Source: Ferruginibacter sp.
Lineage (GTDB): Bacteria; Bacteroidota; Bacteroidia; Chitinophagales; Chitinophagaceae
NCBI GenBank assembly: GCA_017983695.1
Contig: JAGOAX010000006.1
Coordinates: 1 to 64,000, forward strand
Direction: 5' to 3'
Length of the DNA stretch: 64,000 nucleotides
Made by a program: the position numbers and the translations under genes. The notes beneath the pieces were generated by a model. That model saw only the letters and a program-made list of their open reading frames with translations, was not told where the DNA came from and did not search any database. Shown piece by piece: positions 8,806 through 17,990 of the stretch. Numbering within the stretch: position 1 is the stretch's first letter; each line of letters opens with the position of its first letter.

Positions 8806-8844
8806 GACAATATTGTCTGTACAAATATAGTAAGGATTCCTAAC
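8806..8844 (-). promoter_or_regulatory. Promoter with two candidate MarR operators
   Basis: Reading the minus strand, TATATTTG (complement at 8822-8829) is a perfect TAnnTTTG Bacteroidota -7 element. Immediately upstream is the near-palindrome at 8830-8844 (gtaaggattcctaac), and downstream the perfect 12-bp palindrome gacaatattgtc at 8806-8817. Two dyads bracketing the core promoter are typical of repressor sites. The MarR gene in this operon is the obvious candidate ligand. Confidence 0.6.
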
Positions 8845-8893
8845 AATAAATTAATATTTCCTTCGTGGCCTTACGCTTCACTTTCTTTCTCCG

Positions 8894-9085
8894 CTTTCAA
8901 CCTCCCCACTTCCTCTCCAATCAACCTTTTAATATCCATCTTCACCTGGTAATAATTATCCAGCACCTGCTGTTGGGTAACATTTGAAACTGCAGGAATA
9001 TCCCGGTAGTTCCTAACTTATGCATTTAGCTTTTCATGGTCGTTGCTGATTTCGGAATGAAACAGATTGAGTTTTTTTTCCAATT
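8894..9085 (-). pseudogene. Scar 2: 3' end of coupling-protein gene (mobC)
   Basis: About 190 bp closely match 14287-14475 of the intact coupling-protein gene, from the region near its stop codon back through some 65 codons. Point changes and indels destroy the frame. The match ends near 9085. The DUF1016 scar follows within about 30 bp. Confidence 0.82.
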
Positions 9086-9116
9086 CCGCTGGGTATTAAT
9101 AAAGTATTCAGAATAA

Positions 9117-9179
9117 GCACCGGTGTAAATGAAAGGGATATTACCTGATACGGATGAATTGGGGAAATTGTTAGAATGA
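9117..9179 (+). pseudogene. Scar of DUF1016 gene 3' end
   Basis: The last 20 codons of the DUF1016 gene are repeated here, encoding VKGILPDTDELGKLLE-like residues and the stop at 9177-9179, with only a few synonymous differences from 4183-4242. Similarity continues through the T-rich bases after the stop, which include the stop codon of the neighbouring Shedu gene. There is no start and no upstream domain. Confidence 0.82.
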
Positions 9180-9183
9180 TTTT

Positions 9184-10401
9184 TTATAATTTTTTCATTT
9201 GCTTTATTGTTGTTTCCAACCGCTCAATTAAACTATCGTAGGTTATGATATCTACAACGTTTTTATATTTTCGCTTTACTACTTCAAAATCCCGTTTTTG
9301 TTCCGTTGATAAATTGTTTTCCCTACCCATTATAATGATGCCGCTGGGGTTTGTAATTTTAATACTAAAACCTTCTGGTATCGCATCTTTATATTTATTT
9401 GTAAGATGTTTCTCGCCTTCTTCACTCCATCGGTTAAGATAATAGACATATTTCTCTACCTGCATTACCGTACCAGATAATTCTCTTAATGGTATAAAAT
9501 TATCCCGATAAACCCCTTTTGTCATAATAGCATTCTCAAAAGGCTTTTTTATTTCGATAATATCTGTATTGCCGTTGCTGTCAACCAAAAGAAAATCCAA
9601 AGATTTTTCTTTTATGCCATCAGTATATTTAGAATAAACCGGAACCTCTCTAAACACAAAAACATATTTTGGATATAGTAACAGTACAATTTGCAAAATT
9701 TCCTCCTGCCATTGATGTTCACTGTAATCAATTTCTTGCAAAAGCATTGCCTTTAGTTTATCGAGAATAATATTATACTTGGCAATTTCATATTCCTGAA
9801 AAGTCTTTGAAAGATTGTTACCCTTATTCGATAGTTTTTTATCAACGTACTTCTGATAAGTTTTCTCAGCATCCTTTACGTTATCAAAATAATTTCTAAA
9901 AACGGATGAAACTCTTGCTTCAATATATTTCTTTCTCTCATAAGCAGTAGGAAAAAGTTTTAGAAGATTATCAAATGCTTCACCGGATAGTGATTCTGGC
10001 TTTTCTCCGCCTATATAAATATCCCCTTTGTAGATATTACCTATTACTGTGAATACCGAAACATTTGAATCGGCAACAAAATAATCCGCCGTAATTGGAA
10101 GGACTTTATGAAAATAAATGTCAAATTTATCGGTAACTATACCCTTTATTAGCTTGTAATAATCACCATTTAATATTGCAAATAGAAATGTGGTAGTTTC
10201 AAATTCTTCAAAATCAGGAAACTCGTCTTCTTCACTACCGTTATTTTCTTTTTCGACTATTAAAAGTTCTTTCCAGAAGGTAAAGGTTTTCTTGAGGGTA
10301 ATATAAGGTCGTCTGTCAATTGCTTCCTTTATCCAGTTTTCGTCTCTTTCGGGTGTATACTGAAGAAGTATTTTATCGTCTTTAAAAGTAAATGTTATCA
10401 T
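9184..10401 (-). CDS. sduA: Shedu immune nuclease (DUF4263 family)
   Basis: A 405-residue protein. The C-terminal half carries the DUF4263 PD-(D/E)xK core: an upstream helix EIDYSEHQWQEEIL, then D269 in SLDFLLVD, and E283-I-K285 in IIEIKKP, followed by a Gln/Tyr-rich helix MQVEKYVYYLNRW. The N-terminal region (about 1-200) is a variable sensor-like part. Shedu proteins are single-gene anti-phage nucleases that cut DNA. Here the gene starts 11 bp after the GajB stop on the same strand, so it is probably cotranscribed with Gabija. Its stop codon falls inside the DUF1016 scar. High confidence in the family, less in the physical partnership. Confidence 0.85.
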   Translation of the reverse strand: MITFTFKDDKILLQYTPERDENWIKEAIDRRPYITLKKTFTFWKELLIVEKENNGSEEDEFPDFEEFETTTFLFAILNGDYYKLIKGIVTDKFDIYFHKVLPITADYFVADSNVSVFTVIGNIYKGDIYIGGEKPESLSGEAFDNLLKLFPTAYERKKYIEARVSSVFRNYFDNVKDAEKTYQKYVDKKLSNKGNNLSKTFQEYEIAKYNIILDKLKAMLLQEIDYSEHQWQEEILQIVLLLYPKYVFVFREVPVYSKYTDGIKEKSLDFLLVDSNGNTDIIEIKKPFENAIMTKGVYRDNFIPLRELSGTVMQVEKYVYYLNRWSEEGEKHLTNKYKDAIPEGFSIKITNPSGIIIMGRENNLSTEQKRDFEVVKRKYKNVVDIITYDSLIERLETTIKQMKKL

Positions 10402-10412
10402 AGTGTGCTATA

Positions 10413-12272
10413 TCATGGTTCAGGGATAAAGCCAAGATTTTGCAGTTTTGCAAGTTCTGCATTTTTAAGTTTTGGTGTCGCAATTATCAATGCATATTTA
10501 GGTCTTGACATAGCAACATAAGCAAATCGAATATGCTCCGGGTCATAATTCCCTTCTTTAAGCCAATGGCTGAAATGCCCTCCGGGACTTAGCTTATTTG
10601 GGTGTGAAACTAAAAGAACCGCATTAAGCGTTTCTCCTTTTACACTGTGTATTGTAGTAGTTCTAAACATATTCTTTACTCCAACTTGTGAGCAAGAGTT
10701 TTTTACATGAACATCTTTCATTCCTCCTGGTGACCTCAGCTTCAAAGATGCATCAGCCCATTCAGCAGTTTTCCCTATTAACTCATTCCATAACGGCTGC
10801 AAAAATAATTTCAATTTCGGTATCCATTTTGTCCATGTAAGTTCTTGATTGAGCTCTATGAAAGGATAAATAGACTTACTCTGGTCTAATATCATTTTTA
10901 AAAGAAGCCGCCATTCAACATGGTCATATCCATCAGGGCAATACTGGTTTCTCGAATCTCCCTGCCCACCAAATGCTAACAGGCATAATGCCCGGCCTAA
11001 ATAAAATAAGGCGTTATTAATATCTTCTGTATTTCTTTCGGTTTTATGCCAACAATGTAAAGCAATAGCAAGTAGTTCTGGTTTTGAATAACCGTATTTA
11101 TCTTTTTGTGTTCTCAGGTTGGCGATAGTGGTTTTGCCTCTTGCAAGAATTACTGAATTTTTTTTATCCATCCCATTTGCCAAGATGAAGTCTTCAAACA
11201 TTTGAGGTAATTGGGTAAAAGTTTGGTCGTCATACTGCCAAAGCACACATGGACGCTGACACATTTGATTTTCATGCCCAATAATCGACACCTGATTTCC
11301 AATAATTTTTTCTGTTATATCAACTATAGATTGACAGCTTCTGTAATTGTTAGTTAGCTGACGAATTACAAAACCGCTATTTTGTATGTAAGCCTCTATG
11401 TCTTGTGGGTTTACTTTTCTGAACTCATAAATTGACTGGTTAAGGTCTCCCACAAAATGCATATTTGTCCCTTTATTCCGAAGTAAGTCAAGAATGTTTA
11501 TTTGGCCTTTTGATAAATCCTGGCATTCATCTACAATTATAACGGGAAACCGTTGTGCTAATCTTTCTTGCAAAACGGGATAACTATTTAGTAAAATATT
11601 AGATAACCATTCAACATCTGGATATGTAACAAAGCCTGCTTTAATAAACTTCTTTTTATTTTCCTTCAAGGCTTTAATATCATTAGCAGCAGTAAGTGAT
11701 TTTAAGAACCCATCAATTCTATCATCCTGCCCTTGCAGATTGTTCTGGTAATCGTAGTAATATTCTGTCACCTTCACAGGACGGGTTTGCCCATCTTTAA
11801 AAATATTGGTTGTGTAGTTTGAAAGAAATCCTGCTGAACTTTCAACATCTACCAACCTCATACTTTTGTCACCATCTTTTCCAAGGTAGCCTGTAAGATA
11901 ATGGCAAAAAGGTTGAAGAATATAATTATGAATCCAGCTATCAAATGTTCCTATAAAATGAGGGAAAGTCTCTGTTGATACGGCACCGAATTTCCTAACC
12001 CTGCTGTTTAATTCTTTTGCTGCACTTATAGTAAAGGTAACAACAGCGATGCCTGAATGTTTTGATTGCCATTTATGTATTTCATAAGCACTTTTAATGC
12101 CTATTACTTCGGTTTTGCCGCTGCCTGGGCAAGCTTTTAAAAAAGATGAATGTTTTAAATAGTGGTTGATATATTCAAATTGTTCATCGCTGAGTTTCAT
12201 CAAATCTTCAATACTGCAATTCAATGAAGTGTTGATTTTGTAAAGAAGTTTATATTTTTTTGATTTCAACAT
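10413..12272 (-). CDS. gajB: Gabija GajB-like UvrD/Rep-type helicase
   Basis: A 619-residue superfamily 1 helicase. Walker A ACPGSGKT is at 47-54, followed by AVVTFTISAAKELNSR (motif Ia). Walker B VIIVDECQDLS lies near 243-252, then FVGDLNQSIYEFR, and NNYRS (motif IV region). Near the C-terminus are TIHSVKGETLNAVLL and YVAMSRPKYAL (motifs V/VI). It is one base downstream of a GajA-like gene, the standard Gabija pairing. In Gabija, GajB binds or unwinds DNA ends and works with the GajA nuclease. Length is a little above the commonly described 490-500 residues; the extra part lies mid-protein. Confidence 0.85.
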   Translation of the reverse strand: MLKSKKYKLLYKINTSLNCSIEDLMKLSDEQFEYINHYLKHSSFLKACPGSGKTEVIGIKSAYEIHKWQSKHSGIAVVTFTISAAKELNSRVRKFGAVSTETFPHFIGTFDSWIHNYILQPFCHYLTGYLGKDGDKSMRLVDVESSAGFLSNYTTNIFKDGQTRPVKVTEYYYDYQNNLQGQDDRIDGFLKSLTAANDIKALKENKKKFIKAGFVTYPDVEWLSNILLNSYPVLQERLAQRFPVIIVDECQDLSKGQINILDLLRNKGTNMHFVGDLNQSIYEFRKVNPQDIEAYIQNSGFVIRQLTNNYRSCQSIVDITEKIIGNQVSIIGHENQMCQRPCVLWQYDDQTFTQLPQMFEDFILANGMDKKNSVILARGKTTIANLRTQKDKYGYSKPELLAIALHCWHKTERNTEDINNALFYLGRALCLLAFGGQGDSRNQYCPDGYDHVEWRLLLKMILDQSKSIYPFIELNQELTWTKWIPKLKLFLQPLWNELIGKTAEWADASLKLRSPGGMKDVHVKNSCSQVGVKNMFRTTTIHSVKGETLNAVLLVSHPNKLSPGGHFSHWLKEGNYDPEHIRFAYVAMSRPKYALIIATPKLKNAELAKLQNLGFIPEP

Positions 12273-12273
12273 T

Positions 12274-14163
12274 TCAATCTACAAGCCATTTAATTGCATT
12301 AATGATATAAGCAGGTATTGTAAAAATGGTATTAGACTCAGAAAGCCTTTGAGAGAGGCTTTGTGCAAACTCACCTTTATCTATGTGTTCCAAAAGCCAA
12401 AATGCAGCATCAGCCTTTTCCTGTGGTGTTTTCTGACACCAGTTTGTTTGAACATATTGTTCAAGTTGTATTTTAATAGGCCCGTTAGTTGTTGTTAAAG
12501 ACAGTTGTACTTCCGACATAACACTGAGATTGTTTCCTGCTAATGCTAAATCGTATTCAAATGTTTTAAGGTTAGAAAATAATCTGCAGAGTTGAGAGTT
12601 GTTTTCTAAATCTTGAATCATGTAGAGTTGATAATTTTTTCCTGCTGCTGGATTTTGTGCAGTTGGCTTTGTTGCTGTGTCGGGGTCGTTATCCGTTAGT
12701 CCGGCACATTTTATAGGTATATAATCAGTTTTTTCAAAACTTCCATCTTCTTTTTTATTATAACCCTGAAACAGAGTCATAAAATGGCGAAAATAAATGC
12801 CATTAAGATTTATTATTGATATGCCATACTCTTCCAAATCTTTCAGATATTTCTTTCCGGGATTATCAATAGCAAGTTTTCTGAGAATATAAGGCGTTAG
12901 TTCTTTTATTACCAATGCTTCTGCAATACCTTCAACCATTAAAACACCTTTTGCAAAAAGAAGAATTGATTTCGTTATATCCAGCCATCTTTGCAAAAAA
13001 TTCTTTGTGTCGTTGTCAAAACCACACTGTGATATTGAAGTATAAACAGGGCACTCCCCGGCTCTCTTTATTGTCAGTACTTTCAACGTATTTATGTTAA
13101 TTGAAGCTGCTAAAGTTGGAGAATGTGTAGTAACAATTATTTGGATATTATCTTCTAAAGCTTTTTCATTTAAGAACTGTAGCAACCTTATTTGTAACTG
13201 TGGGTGTAGATGGGCTTCTGGTTCCTCAATCAGTAAAACTTTATGCGAAGTTTTTAAGCTATCTAACCCCTCCAACTCTGCAAGTATAGTTGCCAGGTAA
13301 AGAATATTATTAAATCCAAGACTATTTTCCTCTAATTCCCTGAACATATTCAGGTCTCTTGTTGCTCCTGTGCTAGGTAGCAGCGGATAAAATAAGAGTT
13401 TTAATCTTTCGACAATTCTATCGAAATTTATTTCAGAAAATTGTATGGAAGCATCTTGCCCAAAAATTTGGCCAACTGATTTTAGCAAATTATCCTGTAT
13501 AGATTTATTAGCCGACTTTATAGAATCGTCTCGCAACAAATCTCTATTGAACGCAGCAAACTTTTTTTCAAGCGGATGTTGTTCATCTGAGCTTTCAGTT
13601 TTCTTTAAATTTTTGAGAAGCCTTGCTAATCTTGAACCCTTATATGCTTTCAGTTTATCTTCAGCATCACGAAGGGGCGGCAGGTAAATGCAGGCTATTC
13701 TATTGAGAAGTTCCCACTCAAATAATCCACTTTCTGATTCATTGCCCCAAATTTTTCTTTTGAACTTGCCCCTTGCGTCTTCCTTATTCTCTATAGATAG
13801 ATTTAGAATTGCTTTCGTTGGTGTAGTAATGTTTAGCCAGGGCAAATAGGCTACTTGTTCATCATCGTTGAGTGAGTCAAATTCTGTTCTTATCTCAATT
13901 TTCCCTGCTCCTTTTGCCTTTGCTGGCTGGTCAATAGACCTGTGAAAATCTGAAGCATCAATTCCACTTCTTCCATACTCATCTTCCAGTAATATCAACC
14001 TTATTGAATCAATTACCGTACTTTTTCCAGAGCCATTCTCTCCAACAAGAATATTCAACCCCGAATTGAGAGTGACTGTAAACTCTTGATTAAAAACTTT
14101 ATAACCCTTGATTTTAATTGACGATAGATACATTTTGTCACATAATTTTTTCCTGATTTTCAA
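12274..14163 (-). CDS. gajA: Gabija GajA-like OLD-family ATPase/TOPRIM nuclease
   Basis: A 629-residue protein. The N-terminal ATPase has Walker A GENGSGKS at 41-48, Walker B LLIEEPEAHLHPQ near 310, and the H-loop TTHSPT. A TOPRIM domain follows: VLMVEGIAEAL near 410 (catalytic Glu) and LTDNDPDT near 490 (D-x-D). This is the class 2 OLD arrangement found in GajA, and the helicase gene gajB follows one base after the stop. The annotated start at 14163 adds MKIRKKLCDK ahead of MYLSSIKIKGYKVF; the Met at 14133 gives the start usual for RecF/OLD proteins and may be the true one. The upstream 110 bp to mobC holds no gene and probably the operon promoter. Confidence 0.85.
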   Translation of the reverse strand: MKIRKKLCDKMYLSSIKIKGYKVFNQEFTVTLNSGLNILVGENGSGKSTVIDSIRLILLEDEYGRSGIDASDFHRSIDQPAKAKGAGKIEIRTEFDSLNDDEQVAYLPWLNITTPTKAILNLSIENKEDARGKFKRKIWGNESESGLFEWELLNRIACIYLPPLRDAEDKLKAYKGSRLARLLKNLKKTESSDEQHPLEKKFAAFNRDLLRDDSIKSANKSIQDNLLKSVGQIFGQDASIQFSEINFDRIVERLKLLFYPLLPSTGATRDLNMFRELEENSLGFNNILYLATILAELEGLDSLKTSHKVLLIEEPEAHLHPQLQIRLLQFLNEKALEDNIQIIVTTHSPTLAASININTLKVLTIKRAGECPVYTSISQCGFDNDTKNFLQRWLDITKSILLFAKGVLMVEGIAEALVIKELTPYILRKLAIDNPGKKYLKDLEEYGISIINLNGIYFRHFMTLFQGYNKKEDGSFEKTDYIPIKCAGLTDNDPDTATKPTAQNPAAGKNYQLYMIQDLENNSQLCRLFSNLKTFEYDLALAGNNLSVMSEVQLSLTTTNGPIKIQLEQYVQTNWCQKTPQEKADAAFWLLEHIDKGEFAQSLSQRLSESNTIFTIPAYIINAIKWLVD

Positions 14164-14272
14164 GATATGAAAATTATGTGATTGAAAAGCAAATAGATTA
14201 ATTGTGACCAGGGTAAAGAATGTATGTTAATGAGATTCGACTTTATACTCATGGTAAGTAAAAACTCTTACA

Positions 14273-16234
14273 CTATGTTGCAGCTTCTTTTTTCAACCTC
14301 CCCACTTCCTCCCCAATCAACCTCTTAATATCCATCTTTACCTGGTAATAATTATCCAGTACCTGTTGCTGGGTAACTTTGGAGACTGCAGGAATATCCT
14401 GGTAGTTACTTACTTCTGCATTTAGTTTTTCATGGTCGTTAATAATTTCCGAATGAAACATTTTGAGTTTGATTTTTTCCAATGGGTCATCGGCAACCAT
14501 ACCAACAAACTCACCGGAAGAAAGGGCGGCAATTTTGCTGGCCGGTATAGCGGCATCTAATTGCTTACTGTGACTGATAGAAGTATCTGTCCGGTTAATA
14601 GATACACTTTGCCTGTCCTGCATAATTTTTCCAAAACGTTCGCTTAACAGTTTACTGGTTTCACCCATTACCTGACCGCTGATGATGTTGCCGGTGATGT
14701 TTACAATTACATCTGCTTGCTCCCGGCCATAATCTTTTTTGAGCTGACTAAAATCCTGCATAGCTAAAGTAGTGGCAACTTTATTACTTCTTGCAGTTGC
14801 AATCAGGCTGTCAATATTGTTGAAGTAAATTGTTGGAAATTCATCAAAAACCAAACTACATTTCTGCATCCCTTTTTTATTTACCTGTCGCACTAACCGG
14901 GAAACATAAAGCGACAACACAGCTCCATAAATCTGCTGCTTCTCCGGGTTGTTACCCACACAAACAATCTTTGGATGCTTTGGATTATTAATGTCTAACG
15001 TAAAATCGTTGCCTGATAGTACCCAATAGAGTTGTGGTGCTGCTAATCTTGCCATACCAATTTTTGCAGAGGCAACCTGACCTTCCAATTGCTCCATTGC
15101 ATCGTTTTGGTAAGCAGTGATAAAAGGATTTACCAACACTTCAATTTCAGGCTGTGTGTTAAGTACCGGAAACAATTCATCATATTCTGCCTGCATCAAT
15201 TCTATTACATGCGGCAGGGTGCAATATTTTCCATCGGCATATTTTCGTAAAAACCAGATAACTGCAGTAACAAAATTGATGGGTGATTCTACAAAAAAAT
15301 CTCCCTGTTTATTTATCCATTCCCTGTTTAATCCTAACAGAATAGTCCTGGCACTTTCAGTGGCATCCGTTATGTCATTCATACTGTTTGGGTCAAGGGG
15401 ATTGCATCGGTGAGATACAGAAAGGTTATCAAAATTGATAACATAGAAAGATGGCTTAACTGAATAGTTATGTTTATTTTGCTGCAGCCAGTTGTAAACA
15501 ATGCGGCTCAAATCATCGTACTTAAAGTCGTACACAAACATGGCAAAGCCTTTTTCTATGTGCTGTTTAATTACATGCTGAATTACAAACCAACTTTTAC
15601 CTGCACCAGGGCTGCCAATAACCAACAATCCTCGAAATGGGTTGATGATATTTATCCAACTTTTTCTCCCCCGGCCTTTCAGGTTGTACCGGGCAGGCAG
15701 GTTGATGGAGTATTCATTACTGATTAACCGTTCTTCCTGCGGAAAGGTTTCGTTGAGAGAATTAAAAACATCGTCTCCTAAATTTAACCGGATTAATCGG
15801 CTGAGTAAATTGCCGCCAGCCAGTATCAATAGAAAGCCAATCCCTGTGGCAGTCATGTAAACAATAGCGACTGTTTGCACATCGTACTGTAGTTTAAAAT
15901 AAAGCTGGCTGGAAAAATAGAGCAGCAATCCAATCAGCAAATATGCTGTGATGCTTCTCCAATTTATCTTTTCATCTTTCTTGCCTTGTGAACCAAATAA
16001 TGAAATAACCAGCAGCCCTAATGCCATAAATTTTGATGTAAGCTTATTATGAAATAAACCAGTGTTGGAAATGTTTTTCATCAACCTGTCTGTGATGGTA
16101 CTTGTAATTTCCCACTGGTCAAAAGCGACATAACAGTAATAATAAAAATGCAGCAGCAAAATAAAAATGCTGGCAAATCTTGTCAGGTCAACTATCTTCC
16201 GCAGCCCCTGTTCATTCTCTCCTGTGTGTGACAT
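14273..16234 (-). CDS. mobC: Type IV coupling protein (Bacteroidota MobC / TraG-like)
   Basis: A 653-residue protein with two to four N-terminal membrane segments (about 15-40, 65-80, 93-112, 120-145). An ATPase domain follows: Walker A GSPGAGKS at 207-214 and Walker B SLVFDEFPTIYF, then TTLAMQDFSQL. This is the TraD/TraG coupling protein that hands relaxosome DNA to a type IV secretion channel. The order mobA, mobB, mobC matches Bacteroidota mobilizable elements. No secretion-channel genes are in the window, so transfer would need help from elsewhere or from outside it. The 3' end of this gene is copied twice as scars at 7501-7590 and 8894-9085. Confidence 0.85.
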   Translation of the reverse strand: MSHTGENEQGLRKIVDLTRFASIFILLLHFYYYCYVAFDQWEITSTITDRLMKNISNTGLFHNKLTSKFMALGLLVISLFGSQGKKDEKINWRSITAYLLIGLLLYFSSQLYFKLQYDVQTVAIVYMTATGIGFLLILAGGNLLSRLIRLNLGDDVFNSLNETFPQEERLISNEYSINLPARYNLKGRGRKSWINIINPFRGLLVIGSPGAGKSWFVIQHVIKQHIEKGFAMFVYDFKYDDLSRIVYNWLQQNKHNYSVKPSFYVINFDNLSVSHRCNPLDPNSMNDITDATESARTILLGLNREWINKQGDFFVESPINFVTAVIWFLRKYADGKYCTLPHVIELMQAEYDELFPVLNTQPEIEVLVNPFITAYQNDAMEQLEGQVASAKIGMARLAAPQLYWVLSGNDFTLDINNPKHPKIVCVGNNPEKQQIYGAVLSLYVSRLVRQVNKKGMQKCSLVFDEFPTIYFNNIDSLIATARSNKVATTLAMQDFSQLKKDYGREQADVIVNITGNIISGQVMGETSKLLSERFGKIMQDRQSVSINRTDTSISHSKQLDAAIPASKIAALSSGEFVGMVADDPLEKIKLKMFHSEIINDHEKLNAEVSNYQDIPAVSKVTQQQVLDNYYQVKMDIKRLIGEEVGRLKKEAAT

Positions 16235-16250
16235 AACATCGTTTTATTTT

Positions 16251-17522
16251 TTACAAATTTTGTTTCTTCTTTTTTCGTTTCTTTTTTAACAGGCTGTTGG
16301 GTATATTATCGTATTGCTCTTTTGTAGATAGCAGCACATCTAACGGGCTTTCCGTTTTTGTTGTGAGAGGAATTGTTTTTTCCTGGTGCTTTTGTTGATT
16401 CATTTCTTTTTGAATGGAACCCCCGGAACTGCTGCCTTTTGTTTCATCTTGTGTTTGCGACTTTACATTGCTTGTTGCTAACCTGCTTTGCAATGCCGCA
16501 GCACTGTAACCCTTGCCTAAATCGCTACCGTTAAAAACAACTTTGTTTTGATTGTCAACAAAAGTGATTCCGTACAATCTGCCTTCAGTATTTTGGCGAA
16601 GCAGCGTATAGATGCTTTTCTGTTTCAACTGCTCCACCAATTCTTTCATTGTAGAAGGTGTTTGTGAAAGGCAATCATCCAGTTTGATTTTTACAAATGG
16701 CTTTAGTGATTCTTTTGCTGTTTCATTAGCAGTAAATTTATTTTCCAGATTATCCAGTATCGGTTTGCAACCAATAGAACTTGCTTTAATGGGAACACCT
16801 GCTTTATTTCCTTTGGCATCCAATATGCGATAAACCAATCCACGGTTCTTGTAAATTCTTCCTTCTTCTTTTCCTCTGTCGGCAACTATATTAAACTGTT
16901 TGAGTGCTGCATTAAATTCTGGTAAGGAAGTAAACTTGTACTGACTGAAGACTGCACCCACCACATTAGAAATACTACGTTTAGTTTCAGTCTTTCCGTA
17001 AACAGCTTTCTCAACATCAACCGGCTTAATACCGGGCTTTGATAGTTGCTGCTGCCTTTCTGCTTTTACCAACCCATACAATTGCTCAATTTCTTTTCTT
17101 GCTTTTTCCGATTGATTCCTGCCGATGTTGTGGGTGTTAATTCTGCTGCCATCTTGTTTGATAGTTGTGCTCACTACATGAATGTGTGGATGCCCGGCAT
17201 CTTCATGCCTGTAAACAAGGTACGGTTGATTTCCAAATCCAATTTTTTCCATGTAGTCAGATGCAATTTGTAACAACTTACTTTCAGCCAGCTTTTCTGA
17301 TGGGTCAAAATTGAGTGATACATGCAGGGTTTTAGTTGTTGCTCTTTCATTCAAAGTATTCAACCTTTCAAAGCCTTTTAATTTTTGATAAAAATTCATA
17401 TTCTTTGCATCTTTGAGATAATTAGCTGCATGAAGACAAACTGCATTTCCCTTCTGCACTTTCTTTTCGTTGTAGTTAAGTGCAGCTTCAATACTTTTCG
17501 GTGTAGTTATTTTTGCAACCAT
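16251..17522 (-). CDS. mobB: Relaxase (MobB-type mobilization nuclease)
   Basis: A 423-residue relaxase. The N-terminal nuclease domain carries the three-histidine metal motif in RHEDAGHPHIHVVS (H111, H113, H115). Candidate nucleophile tyrosines are Y17 in ALNYNEKK and Y34. The domain continues through NTHNIGRNQSEKARKEIE, typical of Bacteroidota MobB relaxases. The C-terminal 130 residues are Lys/Gln rich and probably unstructured. It would nick one strand at oriT and lead it into the recipient. It overlaps the accessory gene by 16 bp and is followed by mobC after 16 bp, so the three genes form one operon. Confidence 0.87.
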   Translation of the reverse strand: MVAKITTPKSIEAALNYNEKKVQKGNAVCLHAANYLKDAKNMNFYQKLKGFERLNTLNERATTKTLHVSLNFDPSEKLAESKLLQIASDYMEKIGFGNQPYLVYRHEDAGHPHIHVVSTTIKQDGSRINTHNIGRNQSEKARKEIEQLYGLVKAERQQQLSKPGIKPVDVEKAVYGKTETKRSISNVVGAVFSQYKFTSLPEFNAALKQFNIVADRGKEEGRIYKNRGLVYRILDAKGNKAGVPIKASSIGCKPILDNLENKFTANETAKESLKPFVKIKLDDCLSQTPSTMKELVEQLKQKSIYTLLRQNTEGRLYGITFVDNQNKVVFNGSDLGKGYSAAALQSRLATSNVKSQTQDETKGSSSGGSIQKEMNQQKHQEKTIPLTTKTESPLDVLLSTKEQYDNIPNSLLKKKRKKKKQNL

Positions 17523-17902
17523 TGCTCATAGAGTTGATTCATCCGTAATTTTATTTCTTCTACTTTGTTGATTAGCACTTTTTGTAACCCATCATACTGC
17601 AGCACCCAAAACCTGAACTCAGGTATCTTATCCAGCAAGTGTAATTTGTGTACGGCCTGGTTAAAATTGTTGCCGATGGCATTCAGTTCTTTTTTCAGAT
17701 TCAACATATCCAATAAAAAATCATCGGCACTTTCGTTTCTGTACTTTACTGTGAGAGGTTTTTGTAAACTCAATTTTCTAACATAAGTACTCAGGTATCT
17801 TTCAGTAGTTTTTTTTCTGAACTTTTCAGCCTTTTCAAATTCAGTTTCATTCATCCTTACCACTACCATTTTATTCCTCACTTCACTTTCCAACTTCTTC
17901 AT
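17507..17902 (-). CDS. mobA: Relaxosome accessory protein (MobA-type, ribbon-helix-helix)
   Basis: A 131-residue basic protein. An N-terminal VVVRMNETEFEKAEKF strand-helix region resembles ribbon-helix-helix DNA binders. It is followed by the AIGNNFNQAVHKLH segment that is characteristic of MobC-Pfam/NikA-like mobilization accessory proteins. It would bind oriT and position the relaxase. It is the first gene of the mob operon, directly beside the hairpin-rich candidate oriT, and its stop overlaps the relaxase start. Naming varies: this is MobA in the Bacteroides scheme. Confidence 0.82.
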   Translation of the reverse strand: MKKLESEVRNKMVVVRMNETEFEKAEKFRKKTTERYLSTYVRKLSLQKPLTVKYRNESADDFLLDMLNLKKELNAIGNNFNQAVHKLHLLDKIPEFRFWVLQYDGLQKVLINKVEEIKLRMNQLYEQWLQK

Positions 17903-17928
17903 AGTTTTAAGTTTTCTGTTTCAATACC

Positions 17929-17990
17929 CCGAAACGACTTCGGAGTGAAGGGCAAGATGACCCAAACGTATAACGTTTGTACATCTTGCC
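17929..17990. other. Candidate origin of transfer (oriT)
   Basis: The 268-bp gap upstream of mobA holds two strong dyads. One is ccgaa/ttcgg at 17929-17943. The other is nested: ggcaagatg (17951-17959) pairs with catcttgcc (17982-17990), and inside it caaacgt (17963-17969) pairs with acgtttg (17973-17979). Hairpins next to the relaxosome gene are the usual form of an oriT. The nick site cannot be named from sequence alone. Confidence 0.6.
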
